DNA of 64,000 nt from an uncultured Coriobacteriaceae bacterium. Its GTDB lineage: Bacteria > Actinomycetota > Coriobacteriia > Coriobacteriales > Atopobiaceae. The position numbers and the translations under genes are program-made. The stretch covers positions 151,249 to 215,248 of the forward strand of contig CADALE010000006.1 in assembly GCA_902788705.1 (NCBI GenBank). The letters are read 5' to 3'. The notes below the pieces were generated by a model. The model was not told the origin of the DNA and ran no database searches. It was given only the letters and a program-made list of their open reading frames with translations. Positions 50,014 through 59,052 of the stretch are shown here, in pieces. How positions within the stretch are numbered: the stretch's first letter is position 1; every line of letters begins with the position of its first letter.

Positions 50014-50068
50014 TCGAGAGGCAAGCAACGGCACAGGCAACGAGGCCCGCGCCACGCAAGGAGGAACT

Positions 50069-51144
<1,076 letters not shown>

Positions 51145-51152
51145 GATGCGTC

Positions 51153-51974
51153 GTGTCGGGGGCAAGGCTGACATCGATCGAGTCCCTGGGCGTGACCCTG
51201 CTGGGCGACTGGCGTCGCCCTGGCGGGGTCACGTTCGCGTTCACCGAGCGCACGGGCGGGGTGAGTCCCCAGCCGTTCGACTCGCTGAACCTGGGCGACC
51301 GCTGCGGTGACGACGAGGCCTGCGTGCGGCGCAACCGCGCGAGGGCCCTTGCCGCGCTGGGCGGCGAGGGGCTGCTGAGGCGCCTGGTCAACCCGCTGCA
51401 GGTGCACGGCACCAACGTAGTGGTGGTTGACGACGGCACCGACGAGGGCGTGGAGGAAGCGCGGCGCAAGGCCCAGGAAGGCGCGGACGCCATCGTGTGC
51501 ACGGTGAGCGACGTGCCGGTGCTGCTGTGCTATGCCGACTGCGTGCCTGTGGTGCTTACGGCGCCCGGTGCCTTTGCCGTGGTGCACAGCGGATGGCGAG
51601 GCACCATCGAGCGCATCTCGGCCAAGGCCCTCCGCGTGCTCTGCGAGGCGTCGGGGGCGGCGGTGGCCGACGTGCGCGCCTACGTGGGACCTCACGTGGG
51701 CGTGGCCGACTACGAGGTGTCTGCCGAGCTGGCCCAGCGCTTCGTCGCCGAGTTCGGCGAAGGCGCCTGCCAGCCGGGAAACCACCTCGACCTCGGCTTC
51801 TGCGTGGCGCAGGCGCTCCATGACGCCGGCGTGTCGGCTGATGCCCTGGCATCCTGCGACGTGTCCACGGCCTCTGCCACCAACCGTTTCTTCTCGTACC
51901 GCGCGTCGGGGGGCACCTGCGGTCGCCACGGCGCGCTCGCGTTCATCCCTGGTGGCGCGAAGGGGGAGGTGTAA
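51153..51974 (+). CDS. pgeF: PgeF/YfiH family purine nucleoside phosphorylase (laccase domain)
   Basis: A 273-residue member of the Cu-oxidase_4 family, once called laccase-like and now linked to purine nucleoside phosphorolysis and peptidoglycan editing. It has LNPLQVHG-like zinc His (NPLQVHGTN), CYADCVPVVL, VHSGWRGTIERI, GPHVGVADYEV and FFSYRASGGTCGRHGAL. Zinc ligands His, Cys and His are present. It sits between ftsZ and yggS as in many Gram-positives. GTG 51153 is 8 nt after the ftsZ stop. Confidence 0.9.
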   Translation: MSGARLTSIESLGVTLLGDWRRPGGVTFAFTERTGGVSPQPFDSLNLGDRCGDDEACVRRNRARALAALGGEGLLRRLVNPLQVHGTNVVVVDDGTDEGVEEARRKAQEGADAIVCTVSDVPVLLCYADCVPVVLTAPGAFAVVHSGWRGTIERISAKALRVLCEASGAAVADVRAYVGPHVGVADYEVSAELAQRFVAEFGEGACQPGNHLDLGFCVAQALHDAGVSADALASCDVSTASATNRFFSYRASGGTCGRHGALAFIPGGAKGEV

Positions 51975-51976
51975 CT

Positions 51977-52708
51977 ATGGGCGAAGAGCGCATCGACGAC
52001 TACGAGGCCTTCCTTGCTCGGCGTCGGGGGCAGCTCCTCGAGCGCATTGCCCAGGCGGCGCGCGTCGCGGGACGCAATCCCGACGAGGTGACGCTGCTTG
52101 CCGTCTCCAAGACCGTAGGCCCCGAGGAGGTGGCCCTCGCCTGGTCGGCGGGCTACCGCGCCTTTGGCGAGAACCGTCCCCAGGAGCTCACGCGCAAGCT
52201 GACGGCGCTGGCGTCGAACCCCGAGCTTAGGGGCATGCGCTTCGACATGATCGGCAACCTGCAGAAGAACAAGATCAACCAGGTGCTGGGCAACGCGCAC
52301 CTCATCCACTCGGTGTCGTCCGAGCACTTGGCGCAGGCAATATCCAAGAGGGCCGAGGCACGCGGCATCGTGGCGCCCATCCTCTTGGAGGTCAACGTGT
52401 CTGGCGAGGCCAGCAAGTCGGGTTTCTCGCCCGACGAGGCGCGCGTCGCGGCCGAGGGCATCGCGGCGCTGCCGGGCCTGCAGGTGCAGGGCGTGATGGC
52501 CATGGCGCCGGCGCACGATGCCGACGAGGCGCGCCGCACGTTCTCGGGGCTCCGCGAGCTTCGCGATGAGCTTCGCCAGCGCACCGGGCTTGCGCTTGAC
52601 GTGCTGTCCTGCGGCATGAGTGATGATTTCCAAATTGCGGTGGAGGAGGGCTCCACACTCGTTAGACTGGGTAGAACAGTGTTTGACCCCGCCTACGTGC
52701 TTGCGTAG
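51977..52708 (+). CDS. YggS family PLP-binding protein
   Basis: A 243-residue alanine-racemase-fold protein that binds pyridoxal phosphate through the Lys in LLAVSKTVGPEEV and maintains PLP and amino-acid homeostasis. Other signatures are FGENRPQELTRKL, RFDMIGNLQKNKIN, LLEVNVSGEASKSGF, LSCGMSDDFQIAVEEGSTLVR (in part) and RLGRTVF. GGGGGAGGTG precedes the ATG, 2 nt after pgeF. Its gene order before sepF is typical. Confidence 0.93.
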   Translation: MGEERIDDYEAFLARRRGQLLERIAQAARVAGRNPDEVTLLAVSKTVGPEEVALAWSAGYRAFGENRPQELTRKLTALASNPELRGMRFDMIGNLQKNKINQVLGNAHLIHSVSSEHLAQAISKRAEARGIVAPILLEVNVSGEASKSGFSPDEARVAAEGIAALPGLQVQGVMAMAPAHDADEARRTFSGLRELRDELRQRTGLALDVLSCGMSDDFQIAVEEGSTLVRLGRTVFDPAYVLA

Positions 52709-52759
52709 CGGGTGCTTGCATACGACTGGCGGCGACGCCGGATTCGGAGGATTGACAAC

Positions 52760-53440
52760 ATGGGTTTCTTCGACACGCTCAAGGAGCGCCTGAACTTGGG
52801 CCAGGACGACTACTATGACGACGATGACGAGGGCATCGACTTCGATGACGACGACCTCTACGACGAACCTGAGGAGCCTCAGCGCGACACGAGCGGCATC
52901 CTAGGCAATACCCGCCGTCCCGAGGCGGAGAGCGTGTCGGTGTACACGCGCTCGGGCCGCCCGGTCTCCAACAACGCGGGTTCCGCCTCGGCGGGCTACG
53001 GCTACCCCACGTCCAACGAGGGCTACGTTCCCGACTACCGCAGCTCGTACGGCGACCGCCCTACGCCCACCGCGCAGAGCACGGGCCGCGGCCCGCTGGG
53101 CACGGCCGGCACCGTCACCCCAGGCGACGTGGGCGTGACGCCCATCCCGCGCATGAGCTCGGGCCAGCTGCCGCCCTACGTGCTCAAGCCCGTCGCCTAC
53201 GACGACGTGCAGATGGTCGTGCGCCGCGTGCGCACCAACCAGCCTGTAGTGCTGTCGTTCAAGAACACCAACCTCGAGGTGGCCAAGCGCATCCTCGACT
53301 TCTCGTTCGGCCTCTCCTGTGGCGTGGGCGGCTCGGTGGAGGAGCTGGGCGACCGTGCCTTCGTGGTGCTGCCCGCGGGCATCACCCTCTCGAAGACCGA
53401 CCTTGACAAGCTTGCCTCCGACGGCATCATCTCGCGGTAG
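52760..53440 (+). CDS. sepF: cell division protein SepF
   Basis: A 226-residue FtsZ-binding membrane anchor. It begins with the amphipathic MGFFDTLKERLNLG, followed by a very acidic stretch (DDYYDDDDEG), a long Gly/Ser/Pro-rich linker, and the C-terminal SepF core (YDDVQMVVRRVRTNQPVVLS, RILDFSFGLSCGVGGSVEEL, AFVVLPAGITLSK). With no ftsA present, SepF is the likely membrane tether for the Z ring here, as in other actinobacteria. CGGAGG lies 9 nt before ATG 52760. Confidence 0.94.
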   Translation: MGFFDTLKERLNLGQDDYYDDDDEGIDFDDDDLYDEPEEPQRDTSGILGNTRRPEAESVSVYTRSGRPVSNNAGSASAGYGYPTSNEGYVPDYRSSYGDRPTPTAQSTGRGPLGTAGTVTPGDVGVTPIPRMSSGQLPPYVLKPVAYDDVQMVVRRVRTNQPVVLSFKNTNLEVAKRILDFSFGLSCGVGGSVEELGDRAFVVLPAGITLSKTDLDKLASDGIISR

Positions 53441-53444
53441 CGCC

Positions 53445-54257
53445 ATGGATGCCAAGGACGTTCGCATAGGGTTCGTGGGTGCCGGCGCCATGGGCGGCGC
53501 CATCGCCCGTGGGCTGGTGCAGAGCGAGGCGCTTGCTGCCGCGCAGGTGGCGGTGTCCGACCTCAGCGCCGACAACCGCGCCTCGTTCCAGCAGATGGGC
53601 GTCGCCGCGTATGACGACGCGGCGGCAATGCTTGGCCAGGAGGCCCTGGACGTGGTGGTGCTCGCGGTGAAGCCGCAGGTGCTGCCCACCGTGATGGACC
53701 AGCTGTCGCAGCACCTCTCTGGCCAGCTCGTGGTGTCCATCGCCGCCGGCGTCAAGCTTGCCACCATCGAGGCGGCGCTTCCGGGGAGGCGCGTCGTGCG
53801 CTGCATGCCCAACCTGCCGATGCAGGTGCGCTCCGGTGCCGTCGCCATCGCCCAGGGATCGCTTGCCACCTCGGAGGACGTTGAGCTTGTGCAGGGCCTG
53901 CTTGCCAGCCTGGGCGTCGCCAAGGTGATGCGCGAGGACCAGCTTGACGTGGCGGGGGTCATCACCGGCTGCGCGCCCGCGTTCTTCGCGCTGTTCGTTG
54001 ACTGCCTCACCAGGGCAGGCGTGGAGGCAGGGCTTCCCGCGGCCGACTGCCGGGCGATGGTGGAGTCCACCATGCGCGGCACGGCAGGGCAGCTGCTCGA
54101 GTCGGGCGACCACCCGCGCGCCTACATGGACCGCGTGTCGTCGCCTGGCGGCACCACCATCGTGGCCCTCAGGGCCATGGAGGGTCAGCTGTTCTCGTCG
54201 GTGTGGGACGGCGTCGACGCCGCGATGGCCCGCACGCGTCAATTGGCAGGGGAGTGA
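53445..54257 (+). CDS. proC: pyrroline-5-carboxylate reductase
   Basis: A 270-residue NAD(P)H enzyme for the last step of proline synthesis. It has the Rossmann site IGFVGAGAMGGAIARGLV, VVLAVKPQVL, VVSIAAGVKLATIE, VVRCMPNLPMQV, TGCAPAFFALF and the C-terminal VSSPGGTTIVALRAMEG. It is a metabolic gene within the division string, an arrangement common in Gram-positives. The ATG lies 4 nt after the sepF stop. Confidence 0.94.
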   Translation: MDAKDVRIGFVGAGAMGGAIARGLVQSEALAAAQVAVSDLSADNRASFQQMGVAAYDDAAAMLGQEALDVVVLAVKPQVLPTVMDQLSQHLSGQLVVSIAAGVKLATIEAALPGRRVVRCMPNLPMQVRSGAVAIAQGSLATSEDVELVQGLLASLGVAKVMREDQLDVAGVITGCAPAFFALFVDCLTRAGVEAGLPAADCRAMVESTMRGTAGQLLESGDHPRAYMDRVSSPGGTTIVALRAMEGQLFSSVWDGVDAAMARTRQLAGE

Positions 54258-54261
54258 TCGC

Positions 54262-54504
54262 ATGATTCGCTACACGTTGTGGAGGCTGATCAGCGCCTAC
54301 GAGACCATCATCGTCATCGATGCCATCCTCTCGTGGGTACCGCGCGGCCAGTATGGCTTCGTCGATAGCATACGGTCAGCCCTCGACGCCATCGTCAACC
54401 CGTTCGTCGACCTGTTCAGGCGGTTCATCCCGCCCATGGGCGGGCTGGACATCTCGCCGATGGTGGCAATTCTGGCATTAAGCCTGCTGCAGCGCCTACT
54501 CTAG
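54262..54504 (+). CDS. YggT family membrane protein
   Basis: An 80-residue protein with two membrane helices (LISAYETIIVIDAILSWV, and MVAILALSLLQRLL) around a YggT core VNPFVDLFRRFIPPMGGLDISP. YggT/YlmG proteins are placed in division or nucleoid-organisation clusters in bacteria and in plastids. Here the gene lies between proC and divIVA with AGGGGAG before the ATG. Confidence 0.88.
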   Translation: MIRYTLWRLISAYETIIVIDAILSWVPRGQYGFVDSIRSALDAIVNPFVDLFRRFIPPMGGLDISPMVAILALSLLQRLL

Positions 54505-54577
54505 TGCGTGTCAGGCTATACTTTGTAATCGTACGTAAGCCGTGCCGCACGGCAGGGCTAAACCGAAAGGGGCCAAG

Positions 54578-55234
54578 ATGGCAATCACACCAGCAGACAT
54601 CGAGCAACTCACCTTCTCCCCGTCGAAGCATGGCTACAACACCGAGGAGGTCGACGCCTTCCTCGACCAGGTCTCCAGCGAGATCGACGCGATGCTCAAC
54701 AAGATCGCCGACCTTAAGGGTCGCCTGACCAGCTCCGAGCAGCAGCTGGCCGCGTCCCAGGCGCAGCTGGCGCAGCTGCGCGAGCAGGGCGCCGCGCGCG
54801 TCGCCACTCCGGCCGACCCGTCCTACAGCGCCTCCGAGCGCCAGATCTCCCAGGTGCTTATCATTGCCCAGCAGAGCGCCGACCGCCTGCTTGACGAGGC
54901 CCGCGCCGCCGCTGACAAGATTCGCACCGACGCCGAGACCAAGGCCCGCGAGGTCATTCGCCAGGCCCTGGCCGAGAAGCAGAGCGAGCTTGACGAGATC
55001 GACCGCCTGAAGCAGTCCCGCGAGGACTTCCGCGCCGAGTACAAGCGCCTCATCCAGCACTTCATGGACGACGCCGACGCCGTGTTCCCGCAGGCCACGT
55101 TGTCCAGCACGCCCAACGGCTCCGCCGCCGAGGCCGCGCCGTCCATCCCGTCCATCCCCGCCACGCCGGCGCCGGACGCCACCGTGTTCTCGCCGATGGC
55201 TGCCGGCATGGACGAGTTCGGCGACCTCGACTAG
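54578..55234 (+). CDS. divIVA: DivIVA domain protein
   Basis: A 218-residue pole and septum marker. The membrane-binding N-terminus contains ITPADIEQLTFSPSKHGYNTEEVDAFLDQ in part (the TFSPSKHGYN loop), followed by coiled coils (about 25-75 and 95-170) and a Pro/Ala-rich tail. In actinobacteria the DivIVA homologue Wag31 recruits wall growth to poles. It has its own TATACT -10 (54517-54522) and a GAAAGGGG ribosome site. A textbook terminator follows. Confidence 0.93.
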   Translation: MAITPADIEQLTFSPSKHGYNTEEVDAFLDQVSSEIDAMLNKIADLKGRLTSSEQQLAASQAQLAQLREQGAARVATPADPSYSASERQISQVLIIAQQSADRLLDEARAAADKIRTDAETKAREVIRQALAEKQSELDEIDRLKQSREDFRAEYKRLIQHFMDDADAVFPQATLSSTPNGSAAEAAPSIPSIPATPAPDATVFSPMAAGMDEFGDLD

Positions 55235-55289
55235 GAACGGCGCCAACGCTCCTGCAGCCATAACGGCGGCAGGCAAGGCTTGTGACGTG

Positions 55290-55322
55290 GGGACCCGCCT
55301 TCGGGCGGGTCCCTTTCTCTTT
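55290..55322 (+). terminator. intrinsic terminator after divIVA
   Basis: GGGACCCGCC (55290-55299) and GGCGGGTCCC (55304-55313) form a perfect 10-bp stem around TTCG, followed by TTTCTCTTT. This ends the division cluster. Confidence 0.92.
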
Positions 55323-55469
55323 GGCGGTGGGGTTGTGGCCGGCTATGTTGTGGCCGGCCACGGCCAAAGCCCGTTTTGCGTGCGATTTCGGACGGGGATG
55401 CCGCGCAGGCCCGTCCACCTTGGGGGGAGTGCGTGGCCAACCGTGATGCCGCGTGCTACAATATGCCCC

Positions 55470-55827
55470 GCGAAGTGGGCCAGGCGACCGCGGGCTGGCA
55501 GCGATGCCAGCATGAGGAAAGTCCGGGCTCCACAGGGCAGGAGGCAGGTTAACGGCCTGGCGGGGCAACCCGACGGAAAGCGCCGCAGAAAAGAAGACTC
55601 CCGCTGCCCGCCTTGGCGGGTGAGAGAAAAGCTGAAACGGTGGTGTAAGAGACCACCAGCGTCGTGGCGACACGGCGGCTTGGCAAGCCCCCTCCGGAGC
55701 AAGCGCATGTAGGAGCGCGATGGTGTGGCCCGCACTGCGCTCGGGTAGCGTGCTTGAGGCCTGCGGTAACGCAGGTCCTAGATAAATGGCCGCCCACGAC
55801 AGAACCCGGCTTATCGGCCCACTTCGC
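55470..55827 (+). ncRNA. rnpB: RNase P RNA, class A
   Basis: About 358 nt with the class A ends: GCGAAGTGGGCC at the 5' side pairs with GGCCCACTTCGC at the 3' end. Conserved catalytic-core pieces are GAGGAAAGTCCGGGCTCC (from 55513), AGATAAATGG (about 55780) and ACAGAACCCGGCTTA near the 3' end. The GGGGCAACCC hairpin and the GGTAACGC loop also fit. A TACAAT -10 lies at 55457-55462, and a strong terminator follows. It processes the 5' ends of pre-tRNAs with RnpA, which is not in this window. Confidence 0.97.
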
Positions 55828-55841
55828 ACGTCAACCGCAAG

Positions 55842-55870
55842 GGCCAGGAGGGAGTTGCCTCCTGGCCTTC
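55842..55870 (+). terminator. terminator after rnpB
   Basis: GGCCAGGAGG (55842-55851) pairs perfectly with CCTCCTGGCC (55858-55867) around GAGTTG, then TTC. The T run is short. Confidence 0.8.
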
Positions 55871-55948
55871 GTCATGCGATGGGGAAGTGCCGACCGCCTG
55901 TGCTCAGGCAGTTGGCTAGGGTACTAATCGGCCTCCCGGCCCCGCTAA

Positions 55949-55969
55949 GGTACGGCCGCAGACGTACCC
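55949..55969. repeat. third copy of the GTACG/CGTAC palindrome
   Basis: GGTACG-GCCGCAGA-CGTACCC has the same 8-nt spacing as the two copies near 36.6 kb and is also followed by TAACGG. It lies in the 283-bp gap between rnpB and the PTS IIA gene, which otherwise shows only a TAGAAT -10 candidate (56107-56112). Confidence 0.65.
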
Positions 55970-56150
55970 TAACGGTACGGGAGCGACGGAGACCCTAGAC
56001 GGGCTGACCCGTCGGGCGTTACCCGTGCAACCGTTTGCTGGTGGCCGCCTAACCGCCCATGTAGTAAACTCTTGCGCGTCGCTTGCAGCGCCTTATGTCA
56101 CTGCCGTAGAATCACATCACCGTGTAGCTCGCAATGGGAGGAGAGTCATC

Positions 56151-56666
56151 ATGGGATTTCTGGACAAGCTGTTCGGATCCAAGAAGCCGGCCAAGCCGGA
56201 GGCCATCAGCGTGACCACCGAGAAGGGCGCCGTGTATGCGCCGGTGGCTGGCAAGGTCGAGGCCATGGAGAACATCCCTGACCCCGTGTTCGCCTCTGGC
56301 GCCATGGGCCCGTGCGTGGGCATCTGGCCCGTCGACGGCAACGTGTACGCACCGGTCTCCGGTACGGTTACCGCCAACATGCCCCACGCCTTCGGCTTCC
56401 TGGGCGATGACGGCGTCGAGGTGCTCATCCACGTGGGCGTCGACACCGTCAACATGAAGGGCGAGGGCTTCACCGTGCACGCGCAGAAGGGCGAGCACGT
56501 GACCGCAGGCACCCCGCTGCTCACCTTCGACCGCGACAAGGTCGCCAAGGCTGGCTACAAGGACATCGTGATGACCATCATCACCAACGCCGACGACCTG
56601 GCCTCCGTCGAGGTCGTGGCGTCGGGCGAGGTTGCCGTTGGCGGCAAGCTGTTCCAGACCGCGTAG
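56151..56666 (+). CDS. crr: PTS glucose-type IIA component
   Basis: A 171-residue phosphocarrier of the glucose family. It has VYAPVAGKVEAMENIPDPVF, GPCVGIWPVDGNVYAPVSG, and the phosphorylated His in VLIHVGVDTVNMKGEGF; a partner His occurs in the ANMPHAFGF strand. It stands alone, without HPr, enzyme I or an IICB gene nearby, so it may serve several permeases and carry regulatory roles. TAGAAT (56107-56112) and GGGAGGAGA support its own transcript, closed by a strong terminator. Confidence 0.94.
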   Translation: MGFLDKLFGSKKPAKPEAISVTTEKGAVYAPVAGKVEAMENIPDPVFASGAMGPCVGIWPVDGNVYAPVSGTVTANMPHAFGFLGDDGVEVLIHVGVDTVNMKGEGFTVHAQKGEHVTAGTPLLTFDRDKVAKAGYKDIVMTIITNADDLASVEVVASGEVAVGGKLFQTA

Positions 56667-56687
56667 GCAGCGTCAAAGAGCTGACAT

Positions 56688-56724
56688 GAGGGGGACGTGC
56701 CTGGGGGTGCGTCCCCCTCTTTTC
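56688..56724 (+). terminator. intrinsic terminator after crr
   Basis: GAGGGGGACG (56688-56697) pairs with CGTCCCCCTC (56710-56719), followed by TTTT. Classic form. Confidence 0.92.
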
Positions 56725-56747
56725 GCGAGTTGCCATAGGGAGGACGC

Positions 56748-57386
56748 ATGGCAGAGGGCTATCTCACGCTGACGGCCGGGGCCGAGGCCACGGGCGAGTT
56801 CGTTGACCGCCGCAGCCGCTTCATCGCGCAGATGCGGCACGTGACGAGCGAGGCCGAGGCAACAGCCTTCATCGACGAGGTGCGCTCGCGCCATCACGAC
56901 GCGCGCCACAACGTGCCCGCGTGGGTGCTGTCCGACGGGCGTGAGCGCTGCTCTGACGACGGCGAGCCACAGCGTACGGCGGGGATGCCCACGCTGGAGG
57001 TGCTGCGAGGCGCGGGCCTTGCCGACGTGTGCTGCGTGGTCACGCGCTACTTTGGCGGCACGCTGCTGGGTCCCGGTGGCCTGGTGCGCGCCTACGAGGC
57101 CGCCACGCGCGAGGCCGTGTCTGCCGCACAGAGGGACGCGCTGCTGGTGCGCATGACGGCGGTGACCCGCGTCACCTGCGTGATCCCGTATTCGGCCTAT
57201 GATCGCGTGACGCGGCTGGTGTCCGACTGCGGGGGCAAGGTGAAGGACTCCGTGTTTGCCGAGGACGTACAGCTTACCTGCGCCTTCTTGGCGGGAGACG
57301 AGGAGCGCTTCGTGGCCTCCATGCGGGAGCTTGCCAATGGCGAGGACCTCTGCCTCGTGGGCCAGCCCACCTTTACCGAGTTCTAA
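56748..57386 (+). CDS. YigZ/IMPACT family protein
   Basis: A 212-residue protein with the UPF0029/IMPACT core: DRRSRFIAQMRHVTSEAEA, RHHDARHNVPAWVL, CSDDGEPQRTAGMPTLEVLRG in part, VVTRYFGGTLLGPGGLVRAY, and a C-terminal DUF1949-type ferredoxin-like domain. It is linked to translation control in eukaryotes; the bacterial role is unclear. ATAGGGAGG precedes the ATG by 6 nt. It converges with pepC. Confidence 0.9.
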   Translation: MAEGYLTLTAGAEATGEFVDRRSRFIAQMRHVTSEAEATAFIDEVRSRHHDARHNVPAWVLSDGRERCSDDGEPQRTAGMPTLEVLRGAGLADVCCVVTRYFGGTLLGPGGLVRAYEAATREAVSAAQRDALLVRMTAVTRVTCVIPYSAYDRVTRLVSDCGGKVKDSVFAEDVQLTCAFLAGDEERFVASMRELANGEDLCLVGQPTFTEF

Positions 57387-57390
57387 GAAG

Positions 57391-57417
57391 AGCGCCCGGC
57401 CATAGCCAGGCGCTCCA
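57391..57417. terminator. bidirectional hairpin between yigZ and pepC
   Basis: GAGCGCC and GGCGCTC pair around a 12-nt loop with an inner GGC/GCC, in the gap between two convergent genes. Weak or no T run on either side. Confidence 0.6.
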
Positions 57418-57448
57418 TATTCCCACGTGCTTCAGCCCAGAGGAAGTG

Positions 57449-58804
57449 CTACATGCAGCGGGCGAGCGATCCCATGGGGTCCCACGGCATAAGCACGATG
57501 GGCTCGCCATCCAGCTGGGCGCGCTCCTCATCGCTTAGGTACTTCTTGTCAACGACCACCTGGTACACGTACTCGTCGAACCACGGGTCGGAGAGCGTGT
57601 TGAAGCCGTCGCGCGCGTGGTCCTTGCCCCAGCTGTTCTCAACCTTCCAAAGCGTGGGATGGCCCTCGTCGTCCAGTTTGGCGCCCTCAAGCACCATGGC
57701 GTGGGTCATGAGCGACTCGCCGTAGTCAAGGCGCTCGGCCTTGTCCATGCAGGTCTCCACCGCAAAGCCGAAGAGGGTGTCGATGTCGAGGGCGGCGCGG
57801 TCCATGATGCCCTCGTCGCGCACGTAGCTCTGGTCGACGTCGCAGCCAAACCATACGGGCAGGTCGTCGCCCAGCTGGGCCAGGGCAGCCGCCTTCAGGC
57901 GCTCGGGCGGCAGGTTGAGATAGCGCACGCCACCCGCCTCATACACGTTGCCCAGGCGCGCCACGGTGTACAGGTGACCGAAGGGCTTGTCGGCCGTGGG
58001 CGCGCTGATCAGCGACACGTAGTCGTCAAGCTCCATGCCCACCGTCTGGGCAAAGAACTCCTGCGGGGTGAAGGTGCCCGACAGCACCACCTTGTTGTCC
58101 TTGTCGCGCAGGCGCACGTCAAAGCTGGTGGGCGGCACGCCCAGGCAGGTAACCAGCAGGTGATACACCTCGTCCATCATCTTGGTCTTCATGGGGCGCA
58201 GCTCGTCGGCTGACTTGCCCTCGGCGTGGCCGTTGCGCAGCGTGCGGGCGCATCCGCGCAGGTAGCGGGTAAGGTACTTGTCCATCTCGCGGGTGTTGCG
58301 CGAGCAGGCGGTCTCGGGCATGGCTTCCTTGGGCACCACGCCGTACTTACGCACGAGGGCACGGAACATGTCCCACTGGCCGCCGTCGCCCACGGGGTCG
58401 CGCAGCAGGTATGACACCACGCGGCCCAGCAGGGGCTCGTCCAGCGTGTCGAGGATGTTCTCCAAAAACCAGTTGCTCTTCTCCAGCTTGTCAAAGAAGA
58501 GGGGGTAGGCCTGGCTGAACTCGTAGGTGCTCAGGTTGAACTTCTTGATGGTGCGGTAGCGGAACGTGTTGAGGCTGGCAAACATCCAGCAGCGGCCCGA
58601 GCGCTGCTGGTCGGTGCGCGAACCCTGGGTAACCTCGACGTCCCAGCTCATCGCGTTGGCGGCCACGCCCTCGGGCGTGCGGGCGGCGGTGCGGATGCCC
58701 GCCGAGGTCACGGCGTTCTTGGCGATGATGCTCGCGCGGTTGGAAAGAAACTCCTCGCGGGCATGGGTGAGGTCTTCGGGGGTGATGCATCTAAGGGCAT
58801 CCAT
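57449..58804 (-). CDS. pepC: aminopeptidase C (C1B cysteine peptidase)
   Basis: A 451-residue cytosolic cysteine aminopeptidase of the bleomycin hydrolase family, which forms self-compartmentalised hexamers. The active-site Cys is in QQRSGRCWMFASLNTFR, His in LMTHAMVLEGAKLD and Asn in LWKVENSWG. C-terminal VLMPWDPMGSLARCM ends beyond the usual site that enters the active cleft. The start at 58804 has AAGGAGG 6 nt upstream; the frame stays open farther but lacks homology. Its long upstream gap overlaps nothing. Confidence 0.94.
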   Translation of the reverse strand: MDALRCITPEDLTHAREEFLSNRASIIAKNAVTSAGIRTAARTPEGVAANAMSWDVEVTQGSRTDQQRSGRCWMFASLNTFRYRTIKKFNLSTYEFSQAYPLFFDKLEKSNWFLENILDTLDEPLLGRVVSYLLRDPVGDGGQWDMFRALVRKYGVVPKEAMPETACSRNTREMDKYLTRYLRGCARTLRNGHAEGKSADELRPMKTKMMDEVYHLLVTCLGVPPTSFDVRLRDKDNKVVLSGTFTPQEFFAQTVGMELDDYVSLISAPTADKPFGHLYTVARLGNVYEAGGVRYLNLPPERLKAAALAQLGDDLPVWFGCDVDQSYVRDEGIMDRAALDIDTLFGFAVETCMDKAERLDYGESLMTHAMVLEGAKLDDEGHPTLWKVENSWGKDHARDGFNTLSDPWFDEYVYQVVVDKKYLSDEERAQLDGEPIVLMPWDPMGSLARCM

Positions 58805-59052
58805 AGGTGCCTCCTTCTGGAATATGGGGTGGCAAATTGCTTGGCCGAAAGAGCATAGCACTGTTGCGGCAGCGATGGGCGAGGCGAGGGCGGGGGGGGA
58901 TGTCCCTTTGCCGGCGCCCCAGATGCCCGGGAACGCCCTGGGCGACCCCGGGCATCTGGGGCCAGCGTGTTTCTGCGACGTGCCGTCGCCTTGCGCAGCG
59001 CTATACTCGATGATGGTTACGATATTCATAGCTGCCAAGGTGAGGTCTGCAC

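Larger units (their letters stand above)
49700..50068. other. 369-bp ftsZ upstream region
   Basis: No gene. It contains a promoter (49775-49804), a 10-bp inverted repeat AAACCCTCAA/TTGAGGGTTT (49782-49791, 49842-49851), a perfect palindrome TCAACCT-G-AGGTTGA (49831-49845), and five copies of a CGCACCACC repeat (49901-50013) running up to the ftsZ ribosome site. It is AT-richer than neighbouring genes. Confidence 0.65.
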